A stretch of DNA of 64,000 nt, taken from Paenibacillus lupini. Its GTDB lineage: Bacteria; Bacillota; Bacilli; Paenibacillales; Paenibacillaceae. The DNA lies in contig NZ_JAASRW010000001.1 in NCBI RefSeq assembly GCF_011761355.1, positions 1,054,001-1,118,000 on the forward strand, in the 5' to 3' direction. The notes under the pieces were generated by a model that made no database searches, was not told the origin of the DNA, and worked only from the letters and a program-made list of their open reading frames with translations. Positions 26,775 to 34,637 of the stretch are shown here, piece by piece (within the stretch, counting starts at the first letter, position 1; each line of letters opens with the position of its first letter). Both the position numbers and the translations under genes were made by a program.

Positions 26775-27170
26775 ATGATTAAAGTGGTTTCCATTATTAT
26801 GCGAGTGGTGCTAGGCATCATATTTGTATTTCATGGTGTAGATAAGTTTCAAATGGGACTTAGTAATGTAGATGCGTGGTTTAGCTCAATAGGTATCCCG
26901 GGGTTTTTGGCTTATGTCGTAGCACCAGTTGAACTCGTTGGTGGCATCTTGTTGATTGTAGGATTGTTTACTCGTTATGTATCGGGTTTGCTTGTTGTGA
27001 TACTCCTCGGTGCTATTATTACGGCAAAATTATCAGTTGGACTTCTTGGTAACGGTCAGATGGCCGGTTATGAGTTGGATCTTGGATTTATCTTAGTTTT
27101 GCTGCATTTAGTGGTTGCCGAAACGCCGCTCTCGATCGACCGTCTATTTATGAATAAACGAAATGCATAA
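26775..27170 (+). CDS. DoxX family membrane protein (CatD-like)
   Basis: 131 residues with four membrane segments and the DoxX landmarks RVVLGIIFVFHGVDKFQMG, APVELVGGILLIVGLFTRY and the C-terminal LDLGFILVLLHLVVAETPLSID. In B. subtilis the DoxX protein CatD is encoded with catechol dioxygenase CatE and helps resist thiol-reactive electrophiles. Here too dioxygenases and an MhqR-like regulator follow, so the same role is likely. GGAGGAGAG precedes the ATG at 26775. It probably leads an operon with the hydrolase and dioxygenase downstream. Confidence 0.85.
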   Translation: MIKVVSIIMRVVLGIIFVFHGVDKFQMGLSNVDAWFSSIGIPGFLAYVVAPVELVGGILLIVGLFTRYVSGLLVVILLGAIITAKLSVGLLGNGQMAGYELDLGFILVLLHLVVAETPLSIDRLFMNKRNA

Positions 27171-27190
27171 TGACAGACGGAGGTGTTCAA

Positions 27191-27840
27191 ATGAGTTATT
27201 CGTATGAAATTCACATGCCGGCTAACCTGGAGCCAGGCAAGAAATATCCGACCATTTTCACTTTGCACGGCAAAGGATCAAATGAACGTAATATGTTCGG
27301 TTTAGTCGCACCGTTAGCTGAAGAGTTCATCATTATTGGAATCAGAATTTGCCGCTTGGTGCTGGTTATCAGTATTACGATTTGAAAAGCCTAGGAAATC
27401 CAATTCGGGAAATGTTCGACCAGGCGGTTAAAGATCTCGAAACATTTATTCACTATGCGACGGAGACGTACCCGATCGATTCTAACAAACGATATATGCT
27501 CGGCTTTAGCAAAGGGGCAATCCTATCCATCACGCTTGCGCTTACGATGGGAGAACAGTTAAAGGGCATAGTAGCGTTAAACGGATATATTCCTGAGTTT
27601 GTGAAAACGGAATATACACTTCGAAGTATGAAGGACGTTTCCGTATTTGTCTCACATGGAGAATATGACTCCGTGTTCCCGGTTCGTATCGGGCACGAGA
27701 CAGCAGCTTACTTAAACGACCAAACGGGTCGATTAACTTTCAAGTTATATCCAACGGATCACGGCGTTTCGGAAGAGAACCAAAGTGATTTTTTACAGTG
27801 GATTAAGACTGATTCGGATTCATACCTAATTAAGGAGTGA
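27191..27840 (+). pseudogene. Frameshifted alpha/beta hydrolase, MhqD/carboxylesterase type
   Basis: The first part (from the ATG at 27191 after GGAGGTG) has the fold entry YPTIFTLHGKGSNERNM. The frame breaks at about 27344-27349; the remainder, with LPLGAGYQYYDLKSLGNP, the nucleophile elbow LGFSKGAILS, VSHGEYDSVFPV and HGVSEENQSDF (catalytic His), continues in the -1 frame to 27840. Adding one A in the AA at 27346-27347 restores a full protein of about 217 residues. All catalytic residues (Ser, Asp, His) remain, so either the gene was inactivated recently or one base is missing from the sequence. Its neighbours match the B. subtilis Mhq proteins, where MhqD is such a hydrolase. Confidence 0.8.
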
Positions 27841-27846
27841 GAACGT

Positions 27847-28617
27847 ATGATGCCATCCTATTTTTTCGCACACGGAGCACCATCAATCGTACTTGAGGAT
27901 AACGAATATACAAAGATCTTGAAGCAATTTAAAGACCATACACCAAGACCAAAGGCGATTGTTCTATTTTCCGCTCATTGGGAGGAATCGATACAGACGG
28001 TTAGCGCTGCAAGCACGTATGAAACGATTTATGATTTTGGCGGGTTCCAAGACGAGCTTTATCAGATGACTTATCCTGCCCAAAGTGACCAATCCCTAGT
28101 GGAGCAGATTCAAAAATTATTTACTAAGCATGGTATTGAGAACGTTCGAAATGAAGAAAGAGGTTTGGACCATGGGGCATGGGCCGTCCTGAAATTGCTT
28201 TATCCTGATGCAGATATTCCGGTCGTGGCGCTCTCCGTAAATCGTTATCTACCTAATGAGCAGCAGTATCAAATCGGCAAAGCCTTGGCGGAGCTTCGTG
28301 AGCAGGATGTGCTTATTATCGGAAGCGGAGGAACCGTTCATAATTTAAGAAATTTAAACTGGCGGTCTGAGGGAATAGACGAGTGGGCGGAGCAATTCGA
28401 CAACTGGATTCAAACTAAGCTGGAATCTTGGGATACGGAAGCTCTATTTAATTACCGTGATCTTGCTCCTTATGCTCAAGAGGCTGTACCAACGAGTGAA
28501 CACTTTATACCGCTTCTTCTTGCCATGGGAACGGGTGACGCCAACCGTAATGCGAAACTTCTTCATCGAAGCTACCAATACGGTAATCTAGGCTTGAGCT
28601 GCTGGCAATTTAATTAA
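27847..28617 (+). CDS. Extradiol ring-cleavage dioxygenase, class III (DODA/YgiD-like)
   Basis: 256 residues of the LigB superfamily DODA group. The metal ligands are visible as His9 (FAHGAPS), His44 (VLFSAHWE) and a later His in HNLRNL, with the family GLDHGAWAVLKLLYPDADIPVVALS. It should open catechol-type rings using Zn or Fe. It follows the MhqD-like hydrolase by 6 bases, with AAGGAGTGA overlapping the stop of that gene, so it is in one operon with DoxX and the hydrolase. The natural substrate is not known. The terminator at 28632 closes the unit. Confidence 0.9.
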   Translation: MMPSYFFAHGAPSIVLEDNEYTKILKQFKDHTPRPKAIVLFSAHWEESIQTVSAASTYETIYDFGGFQDELYQMTYPAQSDQSLVEQIQKLFTKHGIENVRNEERGLDHGAWAVLKLLYPDADIPVVALSVNRYLPNEQQYQIGKALAELREQDVLIIGSGGTVHNLRNLNWRSEGIDEWAEQFDNWIQTKLESWDTEALFNYRDLAPYAQEAVPTSEHFIPLLLAMGTGDANRNAKLLHRSYQYGNLGLSCWQFN

Positions 28618-28631
28618 AATCAAAAATCATG

Positions 28632-28657
28632 AGCCGCATATATTGCGGCTTTTTTTA
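28632..28657 (+). terminator. Intrinsic terminator after the DODA-like gene
   Basis: AGCCGCA and TGCGGCT pair around TATAT, followed by seven T. Confidence 0.85.
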
Positions 28658-28669
28658 TAGCTAATAAAG

Positions 28670-28722
28670 TTGACATCCCATTATCCTAGTGTTAGGGTAA
28701 TAATATCCTTAATCGAGGATAT
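28670..28722 (+). promoter_or_regulatory. Promoter and two dyads before the MhqR-like gene
   Basis: TTGACA at 28670-28675 with TAGGGT 17 bases on. ATTATCCTA and TAGGGTAAT (28680-28701) form a near-perfect dyad over the promoter, and ATATCCT and AGGATAT (six bases apart, within 28703-28722) a perfect one just downstream. Both could be operators for the encoded MarR protein. Confidence 0.5.
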
Positions 28723-28749
28723 GAAGAAAGATCGCAAGGAGTTGATTAA

Positions 28750-29199
28750 ATGGGGGATAAAGAGGATCAAAGCCAATTGGACTTACGATTATTCCGTATC
28801 TGGATGAAGGCTAATACAGCATTATCTAAAAATATTCTGAAGGATATCGAAAGCTATAACTTAAATCTTGAGTACTTTATGATTCTTGAATTTCTGTACA
28901 GTAAAGGTCCACATCCTGTTCAAAAAATCAGCGAAACCCTCTCCATACCTAGTGGAAGTATTACCTACGTGGTGAATAAGTTGGAAAGACTCGGCTTGGT
29001 GGAGAAACAACAGAACTCTAATGATCGAAGAGCTTTTCAAGTGATACTAACTCAAAAAGGCGAAGAGCAATTTAATGAAATCTTCCCTAAACACGTATCC
29101 ACGATCTCTCATAATTTATCATTTATCAGCAACGAAGAAAAAGTTGTGCTCATTGAATTGTTAAAGAAAATTGGCCTTGGAGCACAAAGCTTAAAGTAA
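28750..29199 (+). CDS. mhqR: MarR family regulator, MhqR-like
   Basis: 149 residues. The winged helix is clear (PHPVQKISETLSIPSGSITYVVNKLERLGLVEKQ and the wing SNDRRAFQVILTQKG), with dimer helices at both ends; no cysteine is present, as in MhqR-type sensors of quinones. B. subtilis MhqR represses dioxygenases and hydrolases (mhqA, mhqED, mhqNOP) and responds to methylhydroquinone. Here a dioxygenase follows and a hydrolase plus dioxygenase precede, so the assignment rests on both sequence and context. Dyads near its promoter suggest self-control. Confidence 0.75.
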   Translation: MGDKEDQSQLDLRLFRIWMKANTALSKNILKDIESYNLNLEYFMILEFLYSKGPHPVQKISETLSIPSGSITYVVNKLERLGLVEKQQNSNDRRAFQVILTQKGEEQFNEIFPKHVSTISHNLSFISNEEKVVLIELLKKIGLGAQSLK

Positions 29200-29247
29200 T
29201 CTTGAGCAGTTGGCTCTCAATGAGTCAATAAGCTCTTATTACAGGTC

Positions 29248-29271
29248 AATAATCTTAAATTATAGATTATT
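29248..29271 (+). promoter_or_regulatory. Candidate MhqR operator before the ring-cleaving dioxygenase
   Basis: AATAATCT and AGATTATT form a perfect 8-bp dyad with an 8-base spacer. The core ATCT-N8-AGAT parallels the ATCC-N8-GGAT at the mhqR promoter and the dyad known for B. subtilis MhqR. Confidence 0.5.
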
Positions 29272-29343
29272 AATTTAAAGATATATAAATTAATAGTTTC
29301 GATTGTGTATGAGAAAGCTAAAATTGAATTGGAGGAATTATCA

Positions 29344-30321
29344 ATGAATGAATTAAAAGGAATCCACCATGTAACGGCGATTACAAGCAGTGCAGAGAAA
29401 AATTATGAATTTTTCACTTATGTTTTAGGAATGCGCTTAGTTAAGAAAACAGTCAACCAAGATGACATTCAAACTTATCATTTGTTCTTCGCAGATGATA
29501 AAGGCAGCGCCGGTACGGATATGACCTTTTTCGATTTTCCGAACATACCAAAAGGTGTCCATGGCAATAATGAGATCTATAAAACTTCATTCCGAGTACC
29601 AAATGATGCAGCACTGGACTATTGGGAAAAGCGCTTTGATCGTCTAGCCGTTAAGCATACTGGAATTCAAGAGCAGTTTGGTAAAAAAGCATTATCGTTC
29701 GTCGACTTTGATGATCAGAACTATCAGTTGATTTCCGATGAAAACAATGTAGGTATCGCATCCGGAACACCGTGGCAGAAGGGACCTATTCCATTAGAAT
29801 TTGCAATTACTGGCCTCGGCCCTGTCTTTGTTCGAATCGCTCAATTTGATCACTTAAAAGAAATGTTGGAGAAAGTTATGTTATTTAGAGAAATAGCCAA
29901 AGAAGGATCTTTTCATTTGTTCGAAATGGGCGAAGGCGGTAATGGAGCTCAAGTCGTGGTGGAGCATAATGTTGTGCTTCCCCCGGCCAAACAAGGCTTC
30001 GGCACTGTTCACCACACCGCATTCCGCGTAGCAGATCGCAGTGTGCTGGAGGAATGGATTACGCGTCTAGAAACCTTCAGAATTCCATCCTCGGGCTATG
30101 TTGATCGCCACTTTTTCGAATCATTGTACGCAAGAGTAGCTCCTCAAATTTTGTTCGAGTTTGCGACAGATGGCCCAGGGTTTATGGGTGATGAATCTTA
30201 CGAAACACTTGGCGAAAAATTATCACTGCCTCCATTCTTAGAACCGCAGCGTGAGCAAATTGAACAGTTAGTTCGCCCGATTGATACAGTAAGAAGTACA
30301 CGGGATTTGGTGAAGGAATAA
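29344..30321 (+). CDS. Ring-cleaving dioxygenase, glyoxalase superfamily (MhqA/MhqO type)
   Basis: 325 residues made of two vicinal-oxygen-chelate modules. The N module begins IHHVTAITSSAEKNYEFFTYVLGMRLVKKTVNQDD and has the family FFADDKGSAGTDMTFFDFP; the second half shows GTVHHTAFRVAD and FEFATDGPGF. Metal ligands are expected at His in GIHHVT, His in TVHHTAF and Glu in FEFATD. Related MhqA, MhqE and MhqO of B. subtilis break down hydroquinones. I start at the ATG at 29344, seven bases after TGGAGGA, rather than 29305. A perfect dyad lies upstream. Confidence 0.88.
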   Translation: MNELKGIHHVTAITSSAEKNYEFFTYVLGMRLVKKTVNQDDIQTYHLFFADDKGSAGTDMTFFDFPNIPKGVHGNNEIYKTSFRVPNDAALDYWEKRFDRLAVKHTGIQEQFGKKALSFVDFDDQNYQLISDENNVGIASGTPWQKGPIPLEFAITGLGPVFVRIAQFDHLKEMLEKVMLFREIAKEGSFHLFEMGEGGNGAQVVVEHNVVLPPAKQGFGTVHHTAFRVADRSVLEEWITRLETFRIPSSGYVDRHFFESLYARVAPQILFEFATDGPGFMGDESYETLGEKLSLPPFLEPQREQIEQLVRPIDTVRSTRDLVKE

Positions 30322-30339
30322 GATTCAGTTATTAAGAGT

Positions 30340-30376
30340 ACGGCAGCCGTTCATTATGAACGCCTGCCGTTTTCTC
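30340..30376 (+). terminator. Intrinsic terminator after the ring-cleaving dioxygenase
   Basis: ACGGCAG and CTGCCGT plus inner CGTTCA/TGAACG make a long stem; a T-rich tail follows. Confidence 0.85.
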
Positions 30377-30477
30377 TACTATAAGGAGTATAGTTGAAAA
30401 AGGAACTTATATCTAAATCTCGAATATCTAAAGTAATCGGAAACTAAAAATGTGATGAAAGATAGGAGTTAGATACC

Positions 30478-30825
30478 ATGATAAAAGGTTTCGGAGGCAT
30501 TTTTTGGAGAACCAACAATCTTGAGGCAACAAAAAAGTGGTACAGTGAAGTATTGAAGCTTGAAATCAATAATTGGAATGGGACAGTCATAAAACCTCAA
30601 TCAGGAAATGAAACGATCTTTTCTTTCTTTACCGAGGAGGACAGTTATTTCCCAACAGATCAACAAGTGATGTTAAATTTTCAAGTACATAATCTAGACG
30701 AGATTATTCAGCATCTTGAACATATTGGTGTACCTCTTGCAAAGAAAATGGAGATTAGTGAATTTGGTAAGTTTGTTTGGATTGAAGATCCTGACGGTCG
30801 ACTAGTTGAGCTCTGGGAGAAATAA
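30478..30825 (+). CDS. VOC (glyoxalase/bleomycin resistance) family protein
   Basis: 115 residues, a single vicinal-oxygen-chelate domain with the two beta-alpha-beta-beta-beta repeats: FWRTNNLEATKKWYSEVLKLEINNW and NFQVHNLDEIIQHLEHIGV, ending KFVWIEDPDGRLVELWE. The C-terminal Glu in LVELWE is a typical metal ligand. Such proteins can be glyoxalases, resistance proteins or dioxygenases. TAGGAG precedes the ATG. It follows the quinone block but has its own unit, so a role there is only possible. Substrate not known. Confidence 0.8.
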   Translation: MIKGFGGIFWRTNNLEATKKWYSEVLKLEINNWNGTVIKPQSGNETIFSFFTEEDSYFPTDQQVMLNFQVHNLDEIIQHLEHIGVPLAKKMEISEFGKFVWIEDPDGRLVELWEK

Positions 30826-30860
30826 GAAAAAAGAGGTAAGAAGTTGTCATACAGAATGGA

Positions 30861-31718
30861 GTGGGAGATTTGATTGTAACTTTTGAGGAGATCACCAGGA
30901 AAGGCGTAGGGATACGACATGAAGATGCTATTATTTCTCATCCCCTTGCTAATATGTATGGCGCATTGGACGGAGTCTCATCCTTAGTACCCTATGTTAA
31001 TGCCAAAAAGGAAACCGGTGGCTTTATTGCTGCTAATCTTACCAAAAACTATTTCGAATCCCTTACTGAGCCCGGAAGTTTAAAGGATCATTTGGCTGAG
31101 GCGAATGATCTGCTAAGGGAACAAATGAGACTCGCAAATATTGACCTCGATAAAAAAGAAGAACTTTGGGGAACAGCTGTGGCAATCATTCGTATTCTGG
31201 ATGATGGTGTGGAGTTTATACAGACTGGGGATTGCATGATTCTAGCGGTGTACGATAATAAGGAGGTTCGCCCATTAACTTGGAAGCAAGTGTCTCACTT
31301 AGAAGCTCCAGTATTCGCTAAATGGCAGGACGGAATAGATAAAGGTTTAAATAACCAGAAAGATCTTCATGAAACCGTTATTGATAGGATTAAAAAGAAT
31401 CGATATCAATCGAATATGGATGGAGGTTACGGCGTATTAAATGGGGAAAAGGCTGCCGTTCGCTTTTTCGAATACGGGAAAATTAATCTGACTTGCTTAA
31501 AGCATATTATTTTATTGACGGATGGGATGTTCTTGCCTACAACAATCGTACCTGAACAAACCTCGTATTGGAGCTTTGTTGCGCATACCATATTGAGTAA
31601 GGGTTTAACACTTTATACGCAAGAGTTAATAGAACTTGAAGAAAGTGATCCCGAATGTATGGATCATGTCCGCTTTAAGAAATCGGATGATAAAACCGCA
31701 ATTGTGATTCATTTCTAA
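30861..31718 (+). CDS. PP2C-like Ser/Thr phosphatase family protein
   Basis: 285 residues. The order of motifs matches PP2C: HEDAIISHPLANMYGALDGVSSL with the first metal-binding Asp, GGFIAANL, GTAVAIIRI, FIQTGDCMILAVYD, a middle segment with YGVLNGEKAAV, and ILLTDGMFLP and DDKTAIVIHF at the end. The usual GDSR becomes GDCM, so part of the metal site is altered and activity is uncertain. The start is either the GTG at 30861 or the TTG at 30870, which is 8 bases after GGAG. It stands apart from its neighbours, and its target is unknown. Confidence 0.65.
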   Translation: MGDLIVTFEEITRKGVGIRHEDAIISHPLANMYGALDGVSSLVPYVNAKKETGGFIAANLTKNYFESLTEPGSLKDHLAEANDLLREQMRLANIDLDKKEELWGTAVAIIRILDDGVEFIQTGDCMILAVYDNKEVRPLTWKQVSHLEAPVFAKWQDGIDKGLNNQKDLHETVIDRIKKNRYQSNMDGGYGVLNGEKAAVRFFEYGKINLTCLKHIILLTDGMFLPTTIVPEQTSYWSFVAHTILSKGLTLYTQELIELEESDPECMDHVRFKKSDDKTAIVIHF

Positions 31719-31839
31719 TTGGATGAGCTTGTATTCTATTTCCTCATAAACCTGAATAACCTTATATAGAACAGAATACTCCTCATGGGAGAGGAAGGTC
31801 CGGATGAAGAGTCATCTTATCAGGATCGGAGGAGATAGC

Positions 31840-31914
31840 ATGAGCTTCCTGGAGATTGTCGCCTTGCTCACGCTTCTAATAAAGATCATTGAGTTGACTC
31901 AAAAAAAGGACTAA
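31840..31914 (+). CDS. Small holin-like toxin candidate (24 residues)
   Basis: An ATG at 31840 after a strong GGAGGAG encodes 24 residues: MSFLEIVALLTLLIKIIELT then QKKD. A single membrane helix with a short basic end is the layout of putative holin-like toxins (Hol_Tox family) and other type I toxins of Bacilli. The terminator at 31927-31961 follows 12 bases after the stop. An antisense RNA would be expected if it is a type I system, but I cannot point to its promoter with confidence. Too short for ordinary gene calling. Confidence 0.55.
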   Translation: MSFLEIVALLTLLIKIIELTQKKD

Positions 31915-31926
31915 TGTTTTGTTCAG

Positions 31927-31961
31927 AAAAGGGAGGAGCTTATTAGAGCTTCCTCCTTTTT
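31927..31961 (+). terminator. Terminator after the holin-like toxin candidate
   Basis: AAAAGGGAGGAGCT and AGCTTCCTCCTTTTT pair with one bulge around TATTAG, ending in a T run. Confidence 0.75.
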
Positions 31962-32182
31962 AGTTTGTCATGAGTGAAATCGACATAGCCTGCCAAACGA
32001 ATAAGCCTTTACTCACATTGCTGTATTTAGTAAATACTGCTAGCATTTTATAGAATGGATTTGGATGAAGTGACGATGAAAGGAGATGATTACACAATTA
32101 GACATTCAACTTACAACCACGAATAGCAAAGGAGAATTGGTAACATATAAGACTAATAAATAAGTAAAGTGAGGGAATTTAC
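31962..32182 (+). other. Intergenic stretch before the serine hydrolase
   Basis: No gene is supported. A short open frame (MITQLDIQLTTTNSKGELVT, ending about 32163) reads plausibly but its ATG touches the ribosome-site-like GGAG, so initiation is doubtful. The last 20 bases contain the serine hydrolase ribosome site. Confidence 0.3.
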
Positions 32183-33424
32183 ATGGAAAAGAGAATAGAA
32201 CAAATCAACAGCGGTTTCTCCGAAACAGGGCTGCGCAAAATGCGTGACGTGCTGGCAAGACATGTCGAATCCGGGAAGATTCCAGGGCTCGTTGCCTTGG
32301 TCAGCCGGTACGGTGAAACGCACGTCGAAGCAATCGGTACGATGAGCCACGATGGCAGTTCGCCAATGGATCGGGATACGATTTTCCGGATGGCCTCAAC
32401 TTCCAAGCCGGTATCGATCGCGGCCGCGATGATCCTGCTCGACGAGTGCAGGCTGCGGCTGGATGACCTGGTACAGACCTGGCTGCCGGAACTCGCCGAC
32501 CGGCAGGTTCTGAAGAAGATCGACGGCCCGCTGGACGACACCGTGCCTGCGCGGCGCCCAATCACTGTAAGGGATGTGTTGACCTCTACATTTGGGCTTG
32601 GCATGGATATGACATCACTGGGCACTCCAATCATGGGCAAGATCTTCGAACAAGGGCTTACGCCCGATCTGCCGGTACCAATGCCAGAGCCGGATGAGTG
32701 GATGCGCCGACTTGGCACGCTTCCGCTTATGCATCAGCCCGGAGAGCGCTGGCAGTACCACATCAGTAACGATCTACTCGGCGTACTCGTTTCCAGAGTC
32801 ACGGGCCAATCGTTTGAGACGTTCCTGCGAGAACGCATTTTCGAACCTCTGGGCATGAAAGATACCGGTTTCCATGTGCCCGCCAACAAGATCGATCGGC
32901 TTCCGCCCCTCTATGCTCCAAACCCGGAGAACGGAGAGTTCCTCGTGTGGGACGAAGCTGAAGGAGGACGTTACAGCCAGCCTCCGGCATTCCAAGGTGG
33001 AGGTGGCGGTCTGGTTTCTACCGTCGATGATTACCATGCCTATTACCGGATGCTGCTCAATCAAGGGATGCATGGAGGCGAACGAATCTTGTCCCGTCCC
33101 GCTGTCGAGCTGATGACCACCAACCGTCTCACGCCAGAGCAACAAGCCGCCCGGCACACTATGGCCACTAACAATGTCCATATCTCATTCGGCCAAGGTC
33201 AGCACGGCGGCTGGGGCATGGGGATGGCGGTACGCACCTACCGCGGTGACTACGCGTCCATCGGCCAGTTCGGTTGGGATGGGGGAAGCGGAACTTCAAC
33301 TTACGCCGATCCGGACAAACATCTCACCGGAATCCTGCTTACTCAAGTCGGGATGTCCACGCCGGATTCACCACGGCTTATTCACGACTTCTGGACCACG
33401 GTCTATCAGGCAATCGAAGACTGA
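32183..33424 (+). CDS. Serine hydrolase, class C beta-lactamase fold
   Basis: 413 residues without a signal peptide, so probably cytoplasmic. The motifs are STSK (MASTSKPVS, with the catalytic Ser and Lys), YHISN as the YxN motif and HGGWGMGMAV as the third motif. This is the fold of AmpC, esterase EstB and many D-Ala-D-Ala peptidases. With no signal and a cytoplasmic location, an esterase or cyclic-ester or amide hydrolase is more likely than a true beta-lactamase. AAGTGAGG precedes the ATG. It is GC-richer than its surroundings, which may point to transfer. The substrate is unknown. Confidence 0.85.
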   Translation: MEKRIEQINSGFSETGLRKMRDVLARHVESGKIPGLVALVSRYGETHVEAIGTMSHDGSSPMDRDTIFRMASTSKPVSIAAAMILLDECRLRLDDLVQTWLPELADRQVLKKIDGPLDDTVPARRPITVRDVLTSTFGLGMDMTSLGTPIMGKIFEQGLTPDLPVPMPEPDEWMRRLGTLPLMHQPGERWQYHISNDLLGVLVSRVTGQSFETFLRERIFEPLGMKDTGFHVPANKIDRLPPLYAPNPENGEFLVWDEAEGGRYSQPPAFQGGGGGLVSTVDDYHAYYRMLLNQGMHGGERILSRPAVELMTTNRLTPEQQAARHTMATNNVHISFGQGQHGGWGMGMAVRTYRGDYASIGQFGWDGGSGTSTYADPDKHLTGILLTQVGMSTPDSPRLIHDFWTTVYQAIED

Positions 33425-33542
33425 TAGACTCGCGGGGGCCATTCGTCCCCATACCTCCGACTGACTTACAAACTGTAGTAGTTGTGATATCCTAATAATT
33501 ACCAATATAAACCAATCATATTGAAAAGGAAAGGAAGCCCTG

Positions 33543-34382
33543 ATGGATATCGGATTTATGGACTGCATCGCGAACTTTCATACAAATCCGAGAGACACGG
33601 AGAACAAGGAAGGACTATTTCAATGCCATTCCCATCAATCCGCAGAGCTCACCCTCCTAATTAAAGGAGAAGGCTATTATGCCGCCGGGGAACAGAACGT
33701 TGAAGCGCTTCCTGGAGATCTTCTGTTGATTCCAGCGAATCTGAAGCACAGCTACGTTTGCATCAACGCGTGGGAAGGTTATTCACTGCACATCTACGAT
33801 CAGAACATTCCCGCTTACTGCCAGTATTTGATGTCGCATGCTTTCACGCAGCGGCAAGGTCCGATTCTGAAAGCGTCTTTGACTCCTGGAGCAGTCGAGC
33901 GAGCCTTAGCCGCCATGCATCAGATTGAGGAAACGTGCAAGCGGAAAGAGCAGACTGAATATTCCTATGATTTGCTTCGCAATGCGCTGGAAACGCTTCT
34001 GCTGACTTACCATACTGGAGCCTGTGACAAGGCAGGAAAAGTCTCCTCGGAACATCCAGAGGAGCAATTGATTGAGGACGCGCTGAAAGAAATCCACCAA
34101 AACTACCATATGTCTCTGAAAGTATCGGATTTGGCAGCGAGCCATTACTTGTCTGAAAGTATTTTCCGCAAAAAGTTTATTAAACATGTCGGCGTGTTGC
34201 CTAAACAGTACATTATTACTTTGAGAATTGATGAGGCCAAGCGGCTGCTGCTCACCTCTCGTAAACCCGTTGAGTTTATTGCTTCCGAAGTTGGCTTCAG
34301 CTCGTCCAGCCGTTTTCATGATTTGTTCGTCAAACATGTCGGCATGACGCCGATGGAGTGGAGGCGAAGTGGAGAACGCTGA
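33543..34382 (+). CDS. AraC family regulator with N-terminal cupin sensor
   Basis: 279 residues. The N-terminal cupin domain shows FQCHSHQSAELTLLIKGEGYYA, GDLLLIPANLKHSYVC and ends near residue 150. Two helix-turn-helix units follow at about 185-275: MSLKVSDLAASHYLSESIFRKKFIKHVGVLPKQYI and PVEFIASEVGFSSSSRFHDLFVKHVGMTPMEWRR. Regulators of this type control sugar and ligand uptake genes, and the ABC importer operon starts 255 bases downstream on the same strand, so it is a good candidate for its regulator. The ligand is unknown. Confidence 0.9.
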   Translation: MDIGFMDCIANFHTNPRDTENKEGLFQCHSHQSAELTLLIKGEGYYAAGEQNVEALPGDLLLIPANLKHSYVCINAWEGYSLHIYDQNIPAYCQYLMSHAFTQRQGPILKASLTPGAVERALAAMHQIEETCKRKEQTEYSYDLLRNALETLLLTYHTGACDKAGKVSSEHPEEQLIEDALKEIHQNYHMSLKVSDLAASHYLSESIFRKKFIKHVGVLPKQYIITLRIDEAKRLLLTSRKPVEFIASEVGFSSSSRFHDLFVKHVGMTPMEWRRSGER

Positions 34383-34401
34383 TGCACACAAATAGGCATG
34401 A

Positions 34402-34430
34402 AAGGTCCTAGTTAATAGGGCCTTTTTTGT
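34402..34430 (+). terminator. Intrinsic terminator after the AraC regulator
   Basis: AAGGTCCTA and TAGGGCCTT pair with one wobble around a 6-base loop, then six T. Confidence 0.75.
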
Positions 34431-34531
34431 TTATTAAGGCTGCCTAACCGCCCTCTGACATAAGGGGGAAAATGATTATAACTGTTTTCAACCGTCGAAT
34501 AGGAGACGATTCCATCCGCTTTCAGAAGAGT

Positions 34532-34546
34532 TTGTAAGCGTTTTTA
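34532..34546 (+). promoter_or_regulatory. Candidate CcpA cre site before the ABC importer
   Basis: TTGTAAGCGTTTTTA matches the cre consensus WTGNAARCGNWWWCA at 14 of 15 positions. It lies about 25 bases upstream of TATAAT at 34572-34577, in the promoter, so glucose repression is plausible. Confidence 0.5.
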
Positions 34547-34637
34547 TGAACTTGGTTCTGGAATCGTTCGCTATAATAGGGAATACTCCGGAAGCGATTC
34601 ATTGTTCGGAGAAGATACCCTAGACGGGAGGAACTGC

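Noticed and set aside
32097..32163. Short peptide frame MITQLDIQL onward
   Set aside because: The ribosome-site-like GGAG touches the ATG, which is too close for initiation.
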